Assembly (NCBI RefSeq): GCF_036010505.1
Contig: NZ_CP108569.1
Location: 1-64,000, forward strand
Source of the DNA: Streptomyces sp. NBC_01197
Lineage (GTDB): Bacteria; Actinomycetota; Actinomycetes; Streptomycetales; Streptomycetaceae
Direction: 5' to 3'
DNA length: 64,000 bases
Shown: positions 24,815-34,097 of the stretch, in pieces
How the letters are laid out: each line of letters starts with the position of its first letter
How positions within the stretch are numbered: the stretch's first letter is position 1
The notes under the pieces: generated by a model
The model's input: the letters and a program-made list of their open reading frames with translations, nothing else
Database searches by the model: none
What the model was told of the DNA's origin: nothing
Program-made: the position numbers and the translations under genes

Positions 24815-25485
24815 ACCTGCGCCGTCCTTCACTCTGGTTGCTTCGCCAACTCAGTTGCGTGGCCGGTCACTTCCTCGCTCGCGCGGTCGCACTCGGCATG
24901 GAGTCTCGACTGCTCGCGCGAGCTTGCGTTGAGCGTGGATGTCCCGCTCTGACGGCGATGCACACGTCACCGGGCGAAGAGCACCCTCGGTGCCCACCTC
25001 TTGCAGAAGCCGGATCCAGGGCCGGAGTCGAGGAAGGTGTCGTCGACGGGAGGCTGCGTCACTTCTTGGTGGCCGAGGTGCCTCGAGGACCTCGCCTCTC
25101 CGCGATCGACACGGCGCACCTGTGAAAGTACGCCGTCGTGACCGTCGTTGGTGCGAGCTCCCCGTCAAGGCAACTCGCACATGGTGAAGGTAGTGGCCGC
25201 AATGCGAAATGAAAAGAGGCTTGCAGCGATGTCTCAGAAGGCCAACCTCACGCCCCCACCAGTAGCGCCGTCAACTACCGCACCCTGGAGGAGCTCGCCC
25301 TGTCCGACGACGCCCCGCGGGCGCCGCCACCGCGGCATGAACGACAGCTCCGAGTTATTTGGCGTGCAATCTTCGTGGGATGTCGTGTCTTCCCAGCACG
25401 CCCCCCGGCCGGCTCCTCCTACGTTTTTCCTGGCGAGGGTCAGCGACGACGCGGCCCTCGACTTCACAGGAGGGCGAGGTTCTCA
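24815..25485. other. Intergenic region with a putative IclR box
   Basis: About 670 bp without a convincing gene. At 25178-25216 the sequence GCACATGGTGAAGGTAG followed by GCAATGCG resembles 26839-26879 in front of the IclR gene (GCATGGTGAAAGTTTG and GCAATGCG). It may hold the promoter and operator of the SnoaL-like gene at 25486. Confidence 0.5.
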
Positions 25486-26025
25486 ATGTCTTTGACCGAT
25501 GCTCAGCTGGTGGAACTGTGGGACAAGCAGGCTCTCCACGACAACCTGATGATGTACGTCCGCGGGGCCGACCGCCACGACCGCGACCTCATTTTGTCGG
25601 CCTACTGGCCCGACTCCTGGGACAACCACGGAGCGTACGTCGGTGACGGGCCGGGCTGGGCGGATGCCGCACTCGCCTGGGAGGACCAGATCCTCAGCTG
25701 CAGCCACCACGTCACCAACGTCCTGTCCGAGATCGACGGCAACCGCGCCAAGCGCGAGTCGATGTTCCTCTGCGTCGTGCCCTTCAAGGAGACCGGCATG
25801 ACGATGTATCAGGCGGGCCGCTACCGCGACCTGTGCGAGAAGCGCGACGGAGAGTGGAAGATCCTCCATCGCACCTGCGTCTGGGACTGGATCGACGTGA
25901 GGGAGACCAACACCGACTGGGGCATCGTGGGTGTCCCCCGGGTCTCGCACTGGGGCGCCTGGCGCGAGGACGATCCGATCTACAAGGACTGGATCAAGAG
26001 CGCCCCCACCGAATTCGCCCAATGA
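25486..26025 (+). CDS. SnoaL-like (NTF2-fold) protein
   Basis: This 179-residue protein is of the SnoaL_4 type (NTF2 fold). It has LHDNLMMYVRGADRHDRDLI, YWPDSWDNHGAY, SHHVTNVLSEIDGN, GRYRDLCEKRDGEWKILHR and CVWDW. Related proteins act as dehydratases, isomerases or cyclases, or as small subunits of ring-hydroxylating oxygenases. The His/Asp-rich pocket motif (RxDRHD, SHHVTN) is retained. Start: ATG at 25486 behind AGGAGG. It is a paralogue of the protein at 35109. It is convergent with the IclR gene, only 6 bp away. Confidence 0.84.
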   Translation: MSLTDAQLVELWDKQALHDNLMMYVRGADRHDRDLILSAYWPDSWDNHGAYVGDGPGWADAALAWEDQILSCSHHVTNVLSEIDGNRAKRESMFLCVVPFKETGMTMYQAGRYRDLCEKRDGEWKILHRTCVWDWIDVRETNTDWGIVGVPRVSHWGAWREDDPIYKDWIKSAPTEFAQ

Positions 26026-26031
26026 GCAGGT

Positions 26032-26823
26032 TCAGCCCATCGACGCGTCCAGCTCCCGCACCTTGCGCAGGGCCTTGACGTACAGCTCGCGGTGCTCAGG
26101 GTCCTCGTAGCGATGCAGGGGCGTCGTGATGGACAGGGCCGTCTGCGGCCACCGCGCGCCCTCGAAGATCGGGACCGCGAGCCCGCACGCACCGGTCACG
26201 TACTCCTGCTCGTCGATCGCGTACCCGCGCTCGCGCGTCCTCTCGAGTTCGGCGACGAGTGCCTCGCGGGATGTCACCGTGTTCTCGGTGCGTGCCGACA
26301 GCTTCCCGTCGGCGTCCCCCAGCCTGTCGACTGCTGCGGGCATGCCGTACGCGAGGAGTGCCTTGCCCGACGCGCGCGCATGGATGTCTCCCGACACCCC
26401 CACGCGCAGGTCGGCCACGCGCACCGAATGCGACCCCTCCTGGATCGCCACGATGGTCACGTCTCCGTCGTGCCACGCCGACAGGTAGGCCGTCTCTCCG
26501 GTCGTGCTGACGACGGTTTCCAGCATGTCGTAGGCCTGCCGGCTGGGCCGCCAGTCCGCCTCGACGCGTGAGCTCAGGGAGAGGATCTTGCCGCCCCCCA
26601 GGCTGTACTCGCGCTCATGACGCTGCAGATAGCCGGTGTACACGAGGGTGGACAAAAGGTGCGACAGCGTGGCCAGGTGCAGGCCCGCGCGCTGCGCGAT
26701 GACCTGCGCACGCAGCGGCGTGTCGCTCTCGGCGACGATGTCGACGATGTCGAGGGCCCGGACGACCGACTGGACCAGGTCGCGAGGTGCCGCAGGGTCA
26801 GATTCAGAGTTCCTGGCCGTCAC
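26032..26823 (-). CDS. IclR family transcriptional regulator
   Basis: This 263-residue protein has an N-terminal winged HTH (residues 15-75, with LRAQVIAQRAGLHLATLSH). A C-terminal IclR effector domain follows (GETAYLSAWHDGDVTIVAI, HARASGKALLAYG, YAIDEQEYVTGACGLAVPIF). It starts at GTG 26823 and is divergent from the large VOC::acyl-CoA synthetase gene at 26985, which it probably regulates together with the genes up to 34876. IclR proteins often respond to aromatic or carboxylate intermediates and can activate or repress. Confidence 0.88.
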   Translation of the reverse strand: MTARNSESDPAAPRDLVQSVVRALDIVDIVAESDTPLRAQVIAQRAGLHLATLSHLLSTLVYTGYLQRHEREYSLGGGKILSLSSRVEADWRPSRQAYDMLETVVSTTGETAYLSAWHDGDVTIVAIQEGSHSVRVADLRVGVSGDIHARASGKALLAYGMPAAVDRLGDADGKLSARTENTVTSREALVAELERTRERGYAIDEQEYVTGACGLAVPIFEGARWPQTALSITTPLHRYEDPEHRELYVKALRKVRELDASMG

Positions 26824-26838
26824 CCCACCAGGATATCA

Positions 26839-26879
26839 CTCGCATGGTGAAAGTTTGGGCGACATCGATTCGCAATGCG
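26839..26879. promoter_or_regulatory. Putative IclR operator in the divergent promoter
   Basis: GCATGGTGAAAGTTTG and, 16 bp on, CGCAATGCG lie between the IclR start (26823) and the operon start (26985). The same two elements in the same order occur at 25178-25216. The repetition at two promoters flanking the regulator gene suggests a shared binding site. Confidence 0.5.
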
Positions 26880-26984
26880 GTTGTCTCATCCATTGACGTC
26901 ACGCCCTGCCGCCCACTAGAAATACCTCATCGCGAAAGCCTCTATCGCATGACGATAGTTTTCCACGGCGGAACTGGAGACACC

Positions 26985-29639
26985 ATGACGGCTACGCCGC
27001 CGCTGGCAGTCCCTCCCATCGCATCGACGCCGATCGGTGACGTCGGGCAGATCGGGATCCTCGTCAACGACTTCGACGCCGCGCTCGACCTCTACGGCCG
27101 CATGTTCGGGATCGAGGAGTGGACCTGCTACCACTACACACCTGAGTTCTTGCGCTGGTCCCGCTACGGCGATGCCGAGGGCAGGTTCGAGATGCTGCTC
27201 GCCATGGGCGGCTCCAGCCCGCAGGTCGAGCTCATCCAGCCGCTCACCGGCCCGAGCATCTACCAGGACTTCCTCGATGAGGGCCACGTCGGCCTGCACC
27301 ACCTCGGCGTCTTCGTGGACGACCTGGACGGAGCGGTCGCCCGCATGGCCGAGTCGGGGTACCGCGTGACGCAGACGGCCCGGGGCTACGGCCTGAACGG
27401 AGACGGCGGGTTCGCCTACTTCGACACCGAGAAGGACCTCGGTGCCGTGATCGAGGCGATCGAGGTTCCCGACGTGCGCCGCCCCGGCGAGGTCCGCCGG
27501 ACCGCCGGGGCCACGGAGCCCGACCCGGCCAGCCCGCAGACACCCCGGATCGACAACCCCCTTCGGGCCGAGAGTGTGGCCGTCGTCGGCCCCTCCCGCG
27601 ACCCGTGGAAGACGTCGGGCCGCACGCTCGACTACCTGTCCCGGCTCCGGTTCGACGGGCGGTACTACGCGGTCAGCCCCCTCCACGACGAGGTGCTCGG
27701 GGTACCCACGTACCAATCGCTTTCCGCCCTGCCCGAGGTCCCGGACGTCGCCGTGCTCGTCGGCCCCGCAGACCGCGTGATCGAGGACCTGCGCGAGGCC
27801 GTGGCCATGGGCGTCCCCTTCGCCGTCGCCTTCGCCAGCGGGTTCGGCGAGACCGGCCGGCACGACCGCGACGAGAAGATTCGCGCGGTGCTCGCCGGGA
27901 GCAGCACACGCCTGATCGGCCCCAACTGCATCGGCTTCATGCACGTCGGCCGGTCCCTGACCGCGACGTTCTCGTCAGTCCTGCAGCGCACCCCTCTTCC
28001 GGTCGGGCACGTGGCGCTGTTCAGCCAGAGCGGCGGGCTGGGCAACGCGCTCATGCAGTCCCTGGTCGCGCGCGGCGTCAGCGGGCTGAGCGCCTGGAGC
28101 AGCTCCGGCAACGAGATCTCGCTGGGTTTCACCGACTGGGTCGGCTGGCTCACCGCCGAGGAGGACACGCGTGTCCTGGCCTCCATCGTCGAGAGCTTCC
28201 GCCCGGGCGACGACCTCGAGGCCGCGGCTGCGGCAGCCGGCGAGCGCGGGGTCCCCGTAGCGGTGCTCAAGCTCGGGCGCTCCGCCCGCGGTGCGCTCGG
28301 CGCGCGGTCGCACACCGGGAAGCTCGCGGGCAGCGGCCGGGTCGCCCAGAGCGTCCTGCGCCATCGCTTCGGGACGGTGTGCACCTCGCCCGAGCAGCTC
28401 CTCGATCTGACGGAGACGTTCGATGTCTTCGCCGGCAGGCTCGCCGGTGACGACCACGAGCTCACAGTCGTCACCACCTCCGGCGCACAGGCTGTCCTCT
28501 GGAACGACCTGGCGGAGGACCGCGACCTCACCTTCCGCGACCTCGGTACCGAGGCAGCCGCCAGGATCGCCGCGGCCGTGGGCAGCGACCACGTGGGCAA
28601 CCCCGTCGACGTCGGCGTGCAGCTGACCACCGCCGACTACGTACGCATCGTCGACAGCGTGGTCACGACCTCGACGGGCGGGTGGGTCATCGTCACCGCG
28701 ACGCGCCTGGCACACGACTTCGACGAACTCGCCGCCGGTATCGCGGCGATGGACGCCCCGGAGGGTGTACGGGTCGTCGTCGTCCCGCTGTCCGAGGACG
28801 ACCGCGTCACGACCGAGCAGGCTCAGGTGTTGCGCGCCGCAGGAGCGATCGCACTGCCGACCGCCACCCGCGCCCTCGACGCGATCGCGTCCGCTGCCTC
28901 TTGGTCGAAGGTCCAGCGCACGCGCGCCGCGCGCGGTCAGCTCGTCGGCACGTCCCTGCGCTCAGCGGCCGCTGCCGGCGGAACCGAGTACCTCACGTTC
29001 CGGGAGATCGCCGAGGAGCTCGCCGCAGCTGGCGTCCCCGTACCCGCCAGCCGTGCCGAACGCGACGTCGAGTCCGTCGTCCGCGCCGCCGAGGAGATCG
29101 GCTTCCCCGTCGCCATCAAGATCGACGACCCCGACATCCTCCACAAGGCCGATGCAGGGGGCGTTTTCATCGGCGTCGACAACCCCGAGGCCGCGCGCCA
29201 TGCGGCGGTCCGCCTTACCGCCATCCAGTCCGAGAACGCCACGATCTCCGTACAGACCATGGCCCCCGGCAAGACCGAGGTGCTCGTGGGCCTGCGCCGC
29301 GACCCCGAGTTCGGCCCCGTGTTGGTCCTGGGCGCCGGCGGCAGCATGACGGAGGCGATCGACGACATCAGCATCCTGCCGCTGCCCACCTCACGCCCCG
29401 AGGTACGCGACGCGATCGCCGCAGTGCGCGTCGTCACCGCCGGGCTGCGCAAAGACCCCGGCGCGCAGACCCTCGACGCCCTGACCGACGCGGTGATGGA
29501 CCTCATCGCGTGGGCGGAGCAGCGCGGGGAGGTCCACGAGTTCGAGTTCAACCCGATCCTGGCAGACCCCGAGACGGCGACCGTCACGGTCGTCGACGCC
29601 GTCGTGTCTGTCCACCTCACTCTGGAAGGACCCAACTGA
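26985..29639 (+). CDS. VOC domain fused to ADP-forming acyl-CoA synthetase
   Basis: This 884-residue fusion begins with a glyoxalase/VOC domain (about residues 15-165: DVGQIGILVNDFDAALDLYG, HVGLHHLGVFVDDLDGAV, LGAVIEAIE), with Gln, His and Glu at positions that bind metal in glyoxalase I. A full acetate-CoA-ligase (ADP-forming) chain follows: a CoA-binding domain (VAVVGPSRDPWKTSG), succinyl-CoA-ligase-like domains (LFSQSGGLGNAL, GARSHTGKLAGS with the likely phospho-His) and an ATP-grasp domain (FPVAIKIDDPDILHKADAGG). The start at 26985 has GGAG 7 bp before it. It should activate an acid to its CoA ester; the VOC part may epimerise or isomerise the CoA ester or its precursor. It is the first gene of the IclR-controlled run. 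Confidence 0.88.
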   Translation: MTATPPLAVPPIASTPIGDVGQIGILVNDFDAALDLYGRMFGIEEWTCYHYTPEFLRWSRYGDAEGRFEMLLAMGGSSPQVELIQPLTGPSIYQDFLDEGHVGLHHLGVFVDDLDGAVARMAESGYRVTQTARGYGLNGDGGFAYFDTEKDLGAVIEAIEVPDVRRPGEVRRTAGATEPDPASPQTPRIDNPLRAESVAVVGPSRDPWKTSGRTLDYLSRLRFDGRYYAVSPLHDEVLGVPTYQSLSALPEVPDVAVLVGPADRVIEDLREAVAMGVPFAVAFASGFGETGRHDRDEKIRAVLAGSSTRLIGPNCIGFMHVGRSLTATFSSVLQRTPLPVGHVALFSQSGGLGNALMQSLVARGVSGLSAWSSSGNEISLGFTDWVGWLTAEEDTRVLASIVESFRPGDDLEAAAAAAGERGVPVAVLKLGRSARGALGARSHTGKLAGSGRVAQSVLRHRFGTVCTSPEQLLDLTETFDVFAGRLAGDDHELTVVTTSGAQAVLWNDLAEDRDLTFRDLGTEAAARIAAAVGSDHVGNPVDVGVQLTTADYVRIVDSVVTTSTGGWVIVTATRLAHDFDELAAGIAAMDAPEGVRVVVVPLSEDDRVTTEQAQVLRAAGAIALPTATRALDAIASAASWSKVQRTRAARGQLVGTSLRSAAAAGGTEYLTFREIAEELAAAGVPVPASRAERDVESVVRAAEEIGFPVAIKIDDPDILHKADAGGVFIGVDNPEAARHAAVRLTAIQSENATISVQTMAPGKTEVLVGLRRDPEFGPVLVLGAGGSMTEAIDDISILPLPTSRPEVRDAIAAVRVVTAGLRKDPGAQTLDALTDAVMDLIAWAEQRGEVHEFEFNPILADPETATVTVVDAVVSVHLTLEGPN

Positions 29640-30790
29640 TGACCACCACCACCGCCCCCACCGGCAAGGCCGTCCCCAGCAAGCAGATCAGCGACGAGGA
29701 CGTCGCCTACATGAAGAGCTTCATCGGCCAGTCGGCCGTGGTCGTCCAGTGGAACGAGGAGGCGAGCGCCGACACGATCCGCCACTACGCGTGGGGTATC
29801 GGTGACGAGAACCCCCTGTGGCTCGACGAGACGTACGCGAGGAACACTCGCTTCGCCACCCGCGTCGCCCCGCCGACCTTCCTGTACTCGGTCTGCGACG
29901 CCGAGCTCGCGATGGGTATGTCCGAGGGTCTGCAGGCGCTCCACCTCGGCGCCGACGTCGAGTTCCACCGCCCGATCCGCCTGGGCGAGCGCATCAGGGC
30001 CCGCTCCTTCGTCGAGGATGTGCGCGAGCGTGAGGGCCGCCGCTCCGGCCGCCTGGTCGAACAGGTCGGCCGCACCGACTACTTCGTCGGCGAGGAGCTC
30101 GTCGGCACCGTGCGCAACACGATCGTCTGCGTCGCTCGCAGCACCGAGAGCACGCGCATGCACGAGCCCCGCGACCCGCACCTGTACACCGACGAGGAGA
30201 TGGCCAAGATCCGTACCGAGATCCTCGCCGAAGAGGTCCGCGGACCGCGTGCCCGCTTCGCCGGCACCGTGCACGTCGGTGACGTGATCCCCAAGGTCGT
30301 CAAGGGTCCCCTGGACCTGATCACCATGACCGCCTACTACGCGGGTGCCATCGGCACCGCCGGCTACCGCGGCGTCGAGACGCGCGTGCGCCAGCAGGAG
30401 CGTGTGCGCAACGGCGACCCGATGGCGCCGACCAACCTCGGTCCCGAGCACTTCCTGTCCGAGCCGTTCCCGAGCCTGGGTCACCAGGACGCCGCGATGG
30501 CCCGCGCCATCGGAATGCCTGGCGCCTACGACAACGGCAACCAGCGCGTGTCCTGGATGACGCACTGCGTGACCAACTGGATGGGCGACGACGCCGGCCT
30601 CCTGAAGATCTCGGTGCGCATCAAGCAGCCCGGCGTCTTCGGCGACACCCAGTGGATCGGCGGTGAGGTCACCCGCGTATTCGAGGACGAGACGCACGGC
30701 GCCTGCGCCGAGCTCACGCTCAAGGCCGTCAACCAACTGGGCGTCGAGACCACGACCGCCGTCGCGACCGTCTCTCTGCCCGAGGCCTGA
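29639..30790 (+). CDS. MaoC-like double-hotdog dehydratase/hydratase
   Basis: This 383-residue protein has an N-terminal MaoC-type hotdog (FIGQSAVVVQWNEEASADTI, YAWGIGDENPLW, RVAPPTFLYS) with the hydratase-like Asp and Pro motif. A second hotdog half follows (TVHVGDVIPKVVKGPLDL, VTRVFEDETHGACAELTLKA). Such proteins hydrate enoyl-CoA or related acyl esters. The start overlaps the previous stop (TGATG), so it is coupled to the acyl-CoA synthetase and probably acts on its product. The His of the classical R-hydratase motif is not clear, so the exact reaction is open. Confidence 0.8.
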   Translation: MTTTTAPTGKAVPSKQISDEDVAYMKSFIGQSAVVVQWNEEASADTIRHYAWGIGDENPLWLDETYARNTRFATRVAPPTFLYSVCDAELAMGMSEGLQALHLGADVEFHRPIRLGERIRARSFVEDVREREGRRSGRLVEQVGRTDYFVGEELVGTVRNTIVCVARSTESTRMHEPRDPHLYTDEEMAKIRTEILAEEVRGPRARFAGTVHVGDVIPKVVKGPLDLITMTAYYAGAIGTAGYRGVETRVRQQERVRNGDPMAPTNLGPEHFLSEPFPSLGHQDAAMARAIGMPGAYDNGNQRVSWMTHCVTNWMGDDAGLLKISVRIKQPGVFGDTQWIGGEVTRVFEDETHGACAELTLKAVNQLGVETTTAVATVSLPEA

Positions 30791-30841
30791 GCGGCCGGTA
30801 CCCCCAGTGCCCGAGGACGTGCACTGAAGAAGGAGTGTCCA

Positions 30842-32446
30842 GTGAACGGTCAGGTTGAAGAGTATTCGGTCGTCGTGGTCGGCGCGGGGATGGGCGGCAT
30901 CTACGCCCTGCACCGCTTCGCCGAGCTGGGGCACTCCGTGCACGGCTTCGAGGGGGCGCCCGGTGTGGGCGGCGTCTGGTACCACAACGCCTACCCGGGC
31001 GCCCGCGTCGACCTCGAGAGCGACAGCTACTCGTACATGTTCGACGAGGAGCTCTACGCCGGCTGGGACTGGAGCGAGCGGTACGCCGCCCAGCCCGAGA
31101 TCCTGCGCTACCTGAACTATGTCGCCGACCGGCTCGACGTGCGCCGCAACCTCTCGCTCAGCACCCGGGTGACGTCGGCGGAGTGGAATCCGGAGGAGAA
31201 CAGGTACCTGATCACGACCGACACCGGCCGCACGGTGCGGGCGCGCTACCTGGTCATGGCGACGGGCAATCTGTCCCGTCCCAAAGACCCCGAGTTCAAG
31301 GGCCTGGGCGACTTCGAGGGCGAGTGGTACCAGACGTCCCACTGGCCGCAGACGCCCGTCGACTACGCGGGCAAGCGGGTCGCCGTCGTCGGCACGGGTT
31401 CCTCGGGCGTCCAAGCGGCGACCGAGATCGCCAAGACCGCCGGGCACCTCTACGTCATGCAGCGCACTCCGCACTACGTCGTCCCGGCGCACAACCGCCC
31501 GGCCGATCCGGTCAAGAAGGAGCGTCTGTCGCACAAGGTCCTGGAGTTCCGCGACGAGAGCTACGCGACGCCGGTCGGGTATGTGCTGCCGCCACCCGCG
31601 GGCCGCGGCGTCGACTACTCGCCCGAGCAGCGCCTGCAGATCCTGGAGACCCGGTGGGCGTTCGGCGGGCAGTGCCTGCTCAGCACGTTCACCGACCAGG
31701 GAACGAACATCGAGATCAACGACGTGGTCTCGCAGTTCGTGCGCAGCAAGGTCGCCCAGCAGGTTGATGACCCGCAGACCGTGGCAAAGCTGATGCCGAC
31801 GTCGTACCCCCTCGGCACCCGACGACTGGTCATCGACACCGGCTACTACCCGATCTTCAAGCAGGACAACGTCTCACTCGTCGACGTGCGCGACGACCCG
31901 ATCGAGCGCATTACGGCGACCGGCATCAAGACCGGGGAGGCCGAGTACGAGGTCGACGTCATCGTGTTCGCCCTCGGGTTCGAGGCGTTCACCGGCGCCC
32001 TGGACCAAGCCAACGTCCGCAACGAGCACGGGCAGCAGCCCAGCGCCCGGTGGACGTACAAGCCGCAGACCTACCTGGGGCTCATGTCGAACGCCTTCCC
32101 CAACCTGTTCACCCTCACGGGGATCCAGAGCCCCAGCGTGCTGGCGAACTTCTTCACGCTGAACAACTACCACGTCGACCTCGTCGGCAAGATCATCGGC
32201 CACGCCCAGGAGGCGAGGGCCGAGCGCGTCGAGCCGACCCTCGAGGCCGAGAAGAAGTGGGGCGACCACTGCAACGAGATCGCCGAGCCGATGCTCCGCC
32301 GGGCCGTGGACAACTACATGGTGCAGGTCAACCGGTACGACGGATCGCGCTTCTTTTTGCCGTACGCGGGCGGGTTCGACCGCTACGTCGCTGACGTCGA
32401 TGAGTACCTCGGCGAGAAGTACGAGGGGTTCGAGTTCACCAGCTGA
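30842..32446 (+). CDS. Baeyer-Villiger-type flavin monooxygenase with altered fingerprint
   Basis: This 534-residue protein has two Rossmann motifs, VVVVGAGMGGIYAL for FAD and VAVVGTGSSGVQAATEI for NADPH. It has the cyclohexanone-monooxygenase layout (VGGVWYHNAYPGARVDLES, MATGNLSRPKDPEFKG). The Baeyer-Villiger fingerprint FxGxxxHxxxWP appears as FEGEWYQTSHWP: Gln replaces the His. The enzyme is expected to insert oxygen next to a ketone to form an ester or lactone. Start: GTG at 30842 behind AAGGAG. The esterase-like gene directly downstream fits hydrolysis of the product. Confidence 0.86.
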   Translation: MNGQVEEYSVVVVGAGMGGIYALHRFAELGHSVHGFEGAPGVGGVWYHNAYPGARVDLESDSYSYMFDEELYAGWDWSERYAAQPEILRYLNYVADRLDVRRNLSLSTRVTSAEWNPEENRYLITTDTGRTVRARYLVMATGNLSRPKDPEFKGLGDFEGEWYQTSHWPQTPVDYAGKRVAVVGTGSSGVQAATEIAKTAGHLYVMQRTPHYVVPAHNRPADPVKKERLSHKVLEFRDESYATPVGYVLPPPAGRGVDYSPEQRLQILETRWAFGGQCLLSTFTDQGTNIEINDVVSQFVRSKVAQQVDDPQTVAKLMPTSYPLGTRRLVIDTGYYPIFKQDNVSLVDVRDDPIERITATGIKTGEAEYEVDVIVFALGFEAFTGALDQANVRNEHGQQPSARWTYKPQTYLGLMSNAFPNLFTLTGIQSPSVLANFFTLNNYHVDLVGKIIGHAQEARAERVEPTLEAEKKWGDHCNEIAEPMLRRAVDNYMVQVNRYDGSRFFLPYAGGFDRYVADVDEYLGEKYEGFEFTS

Positions 32447-32519
32447 CCCGGACCTGCCGGTCGGCAGGCCGGCCTGCTGGTCCGCCGACCCGCATCAGAG
32501 GCACCACGAGGAGGTGGTC

Positions 32520-34097
32520 ATGAGTCTCGTCGTCGACAAGCACGTTCCCGTCACCATGCGCGACGGCACGGTCCTCGCGGCCGATATCTACCGGCCCGAG
32601 GGGGCGGAGCCCCGCTCCACCGTGCTGATCCGCACCCCCTACAGCAAGGACGACCCCGCACACGCCAACACCTGGATCAACGTGCTGCGCGCCGCCGAGA
32701 GCGGGTGGACCGTCGTCGTCCAGGACGTGCGCGGCCGGTTCCGCAGCGGCGGAACCTTCGTCCCCTTCGCGCACGAGGCCGACGACGGAGCCGACACGAT
32801 CGCGTGGGTCCGCGAACAGCCGTGGTCCGACGGGCACGTCGGCATGGTCGGCGGCTCGTACGTGGGCATCACTCAGTGGCTGGCCGCCACCCGGGCGCCC
32901 GAGGGGCTCCTGGGCATCGTGCCGGGAAGCACCGCGGACGACGTCACCACCGGCTGGACACACGAGGAGCAGAACCTGACATTCGGGTTCCTGGCGCACT
33001 GGGTGTCCGTGCTGGCGGCCAGCAGTAAAGACCTCTCCCCCGAGGACCGCGCCCGTGCCGCCGCCCTCATCCAGGGCGTAACGGACGGCTGTTACCGCAC
33101 ATTCGATGACCTCATCAAGGCCGCGGGCGACCTCGCCCCGTACCTACCGGACTGGCGGGACCGGAGCGGGGAGATCGTGGGCCCAGAGGCGGCCGGGCGC
33201 GTCCGCGTGCCCGCGCTCGTGATCGCCGGGTGGTTCGACATCTTCGGCCCGGGATCCGTCGCCAGTTACACCCGCCGCGATGCCGCCGGCACCCGGCAGC
33301 CGCACGACCGGCTGCTCGTCGGTCCCTGGGCGCACGGCGTGATGGGTGGCTGGTTCCCCGGGCACACCTACGGCCCGGCGGCGTCGTTCGACGCGCTGGA
33401 CCCAACCGGGCTCCAGCTCCGTTGGTTCGAGACGCTGCGTGACGGCGGCCCGCCGCCCGCCGACCCCGTCACCGCGTTCGTCATGGGTGCCAATGAGTGG
33501 CGGTCCTTCTCGACCTGGCCTCCGCAGGAGGCCCAGCCGGTCGAGGTCCCGCTGCGCGTGGTCGGTTCCCCGCACGCTCTCGTGTCGGCCGAGCCCGTCC
33601 CGACGATCGGCGGGCGCACGTTCCTCCCCGGGTACAAAGTCGCCGCGAACGCCGGCCCCCGCCCCCAAGGACGCCTGAGCGAGCGCGACGACGTCGTCGC
33701 GCTCCTCTGCGACCCGTTGCCCGAGGACACAGACGTCCTCGGGAGCATCACCTGCACGCTCGCCGTGGCGAGCGATGCACCCACGGCGGTCGTCGTCAAG
33801 CTGTCGACGACCGACCAGGACGGCGAGTCGGTGCTGCTGGCCGAGGGCTCCAGCCGCACCACCGCGAGCGCCAGGCAGGGCGAGACGATCGGCGTGGATC
33901 TCGGGCCGACCGCCGTGCGACTCGACCGGGGAACGCGCCTGTCGCTGACCGTCGCCGCATCGGACTTCCCACGTCTCGAGGACGGGCCCCGCGCGGGCTT
34001 CTCCGTGCTCGAGCGGACCCCAGCCCTGCACCTCGACGTCGTCTGGCCTCCCCCAGAGCAGGACCCCACCTTCAAGGAGAAGACACCATGGCTGTGA
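32520..34097 (+). CDS. CocE/NonD family hydrolase
   Basis: This 525-residue protein is of the cocaine-esterase / Xaa-Pro dipeptidyl-peptidase (S15) family. It has an N-terminal alpha/beta-hydrolase domain (VTMRDGTVLAADIYRP, VVQDVRGRFRSGG), the nucleophile motif GMVGGSYVGITQW and a C-terminal jelly-roll domain (from about residue 370). A late Asp (VIAGWFDIFGPG) and a His (LLVGPWAHGVMGGW) complete the triad. NonD hydrolyses macrocyclic esters and CocE hydrolyses benzoyl esters. Its place after the Baeyer-Villiger-type enzyme suggests cleavage of the ester or lactone formed. Its stop overlaps the next start by 10 bp. Confidence 0.87.
   Translation: MSLVVDKHVPVTMRDGTVLAADIYRPEGAEPRSTVLIRTPYSKDDPAHANTWINVLRAAESGWTVVVQDVRGRFRSGGTFVPFAHEADDGADTIAWVREQPWSDGHVGMVGGSYVGITQWLAATRAPEGLLGIVPGSTADDVTTGWTHEEQNLTFGFLAHWVSVLAASSKDLSPEDRARAAALIQGVTDGCYRTFDDLIKAAGDLAPYLPDWRDRSGEIVGPEAAGRVRVPALVIAGWFDIFGPGSVASYTRRDAAGTRQPHDRLLVGPWAHGVMGGWFPGHTYGPAASFDALDPTGLQLRWFETLRDGGPPPADPVTAFVMGANEWRSFSTWPPQEAQPVEVPLRVVGSPHALVSAEPVPTIGGRTFLPGYKVAANAGPRPQGRLSERDDVVALLCDPLPEDTDVLGSITCTLAVASDAPTAVVVKLSTTDQDGESVLLAEGSSRTTASARQGETIGVDLGPTAVRLDRGTRLSLTVAASDFPRLEDGPRAGFSVLERTPALHLDVVWPPPEQDPTFKEKTPWL

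Noticed and set aside
28937..31534. An 865-codon open frame on the - strand
   Set aside because: It is antisense to the acyl-CoA synthetase, MaoC-like and flavin monooxygenase genes, all of which have clear family motifs. No motif appears in the antisense frame.
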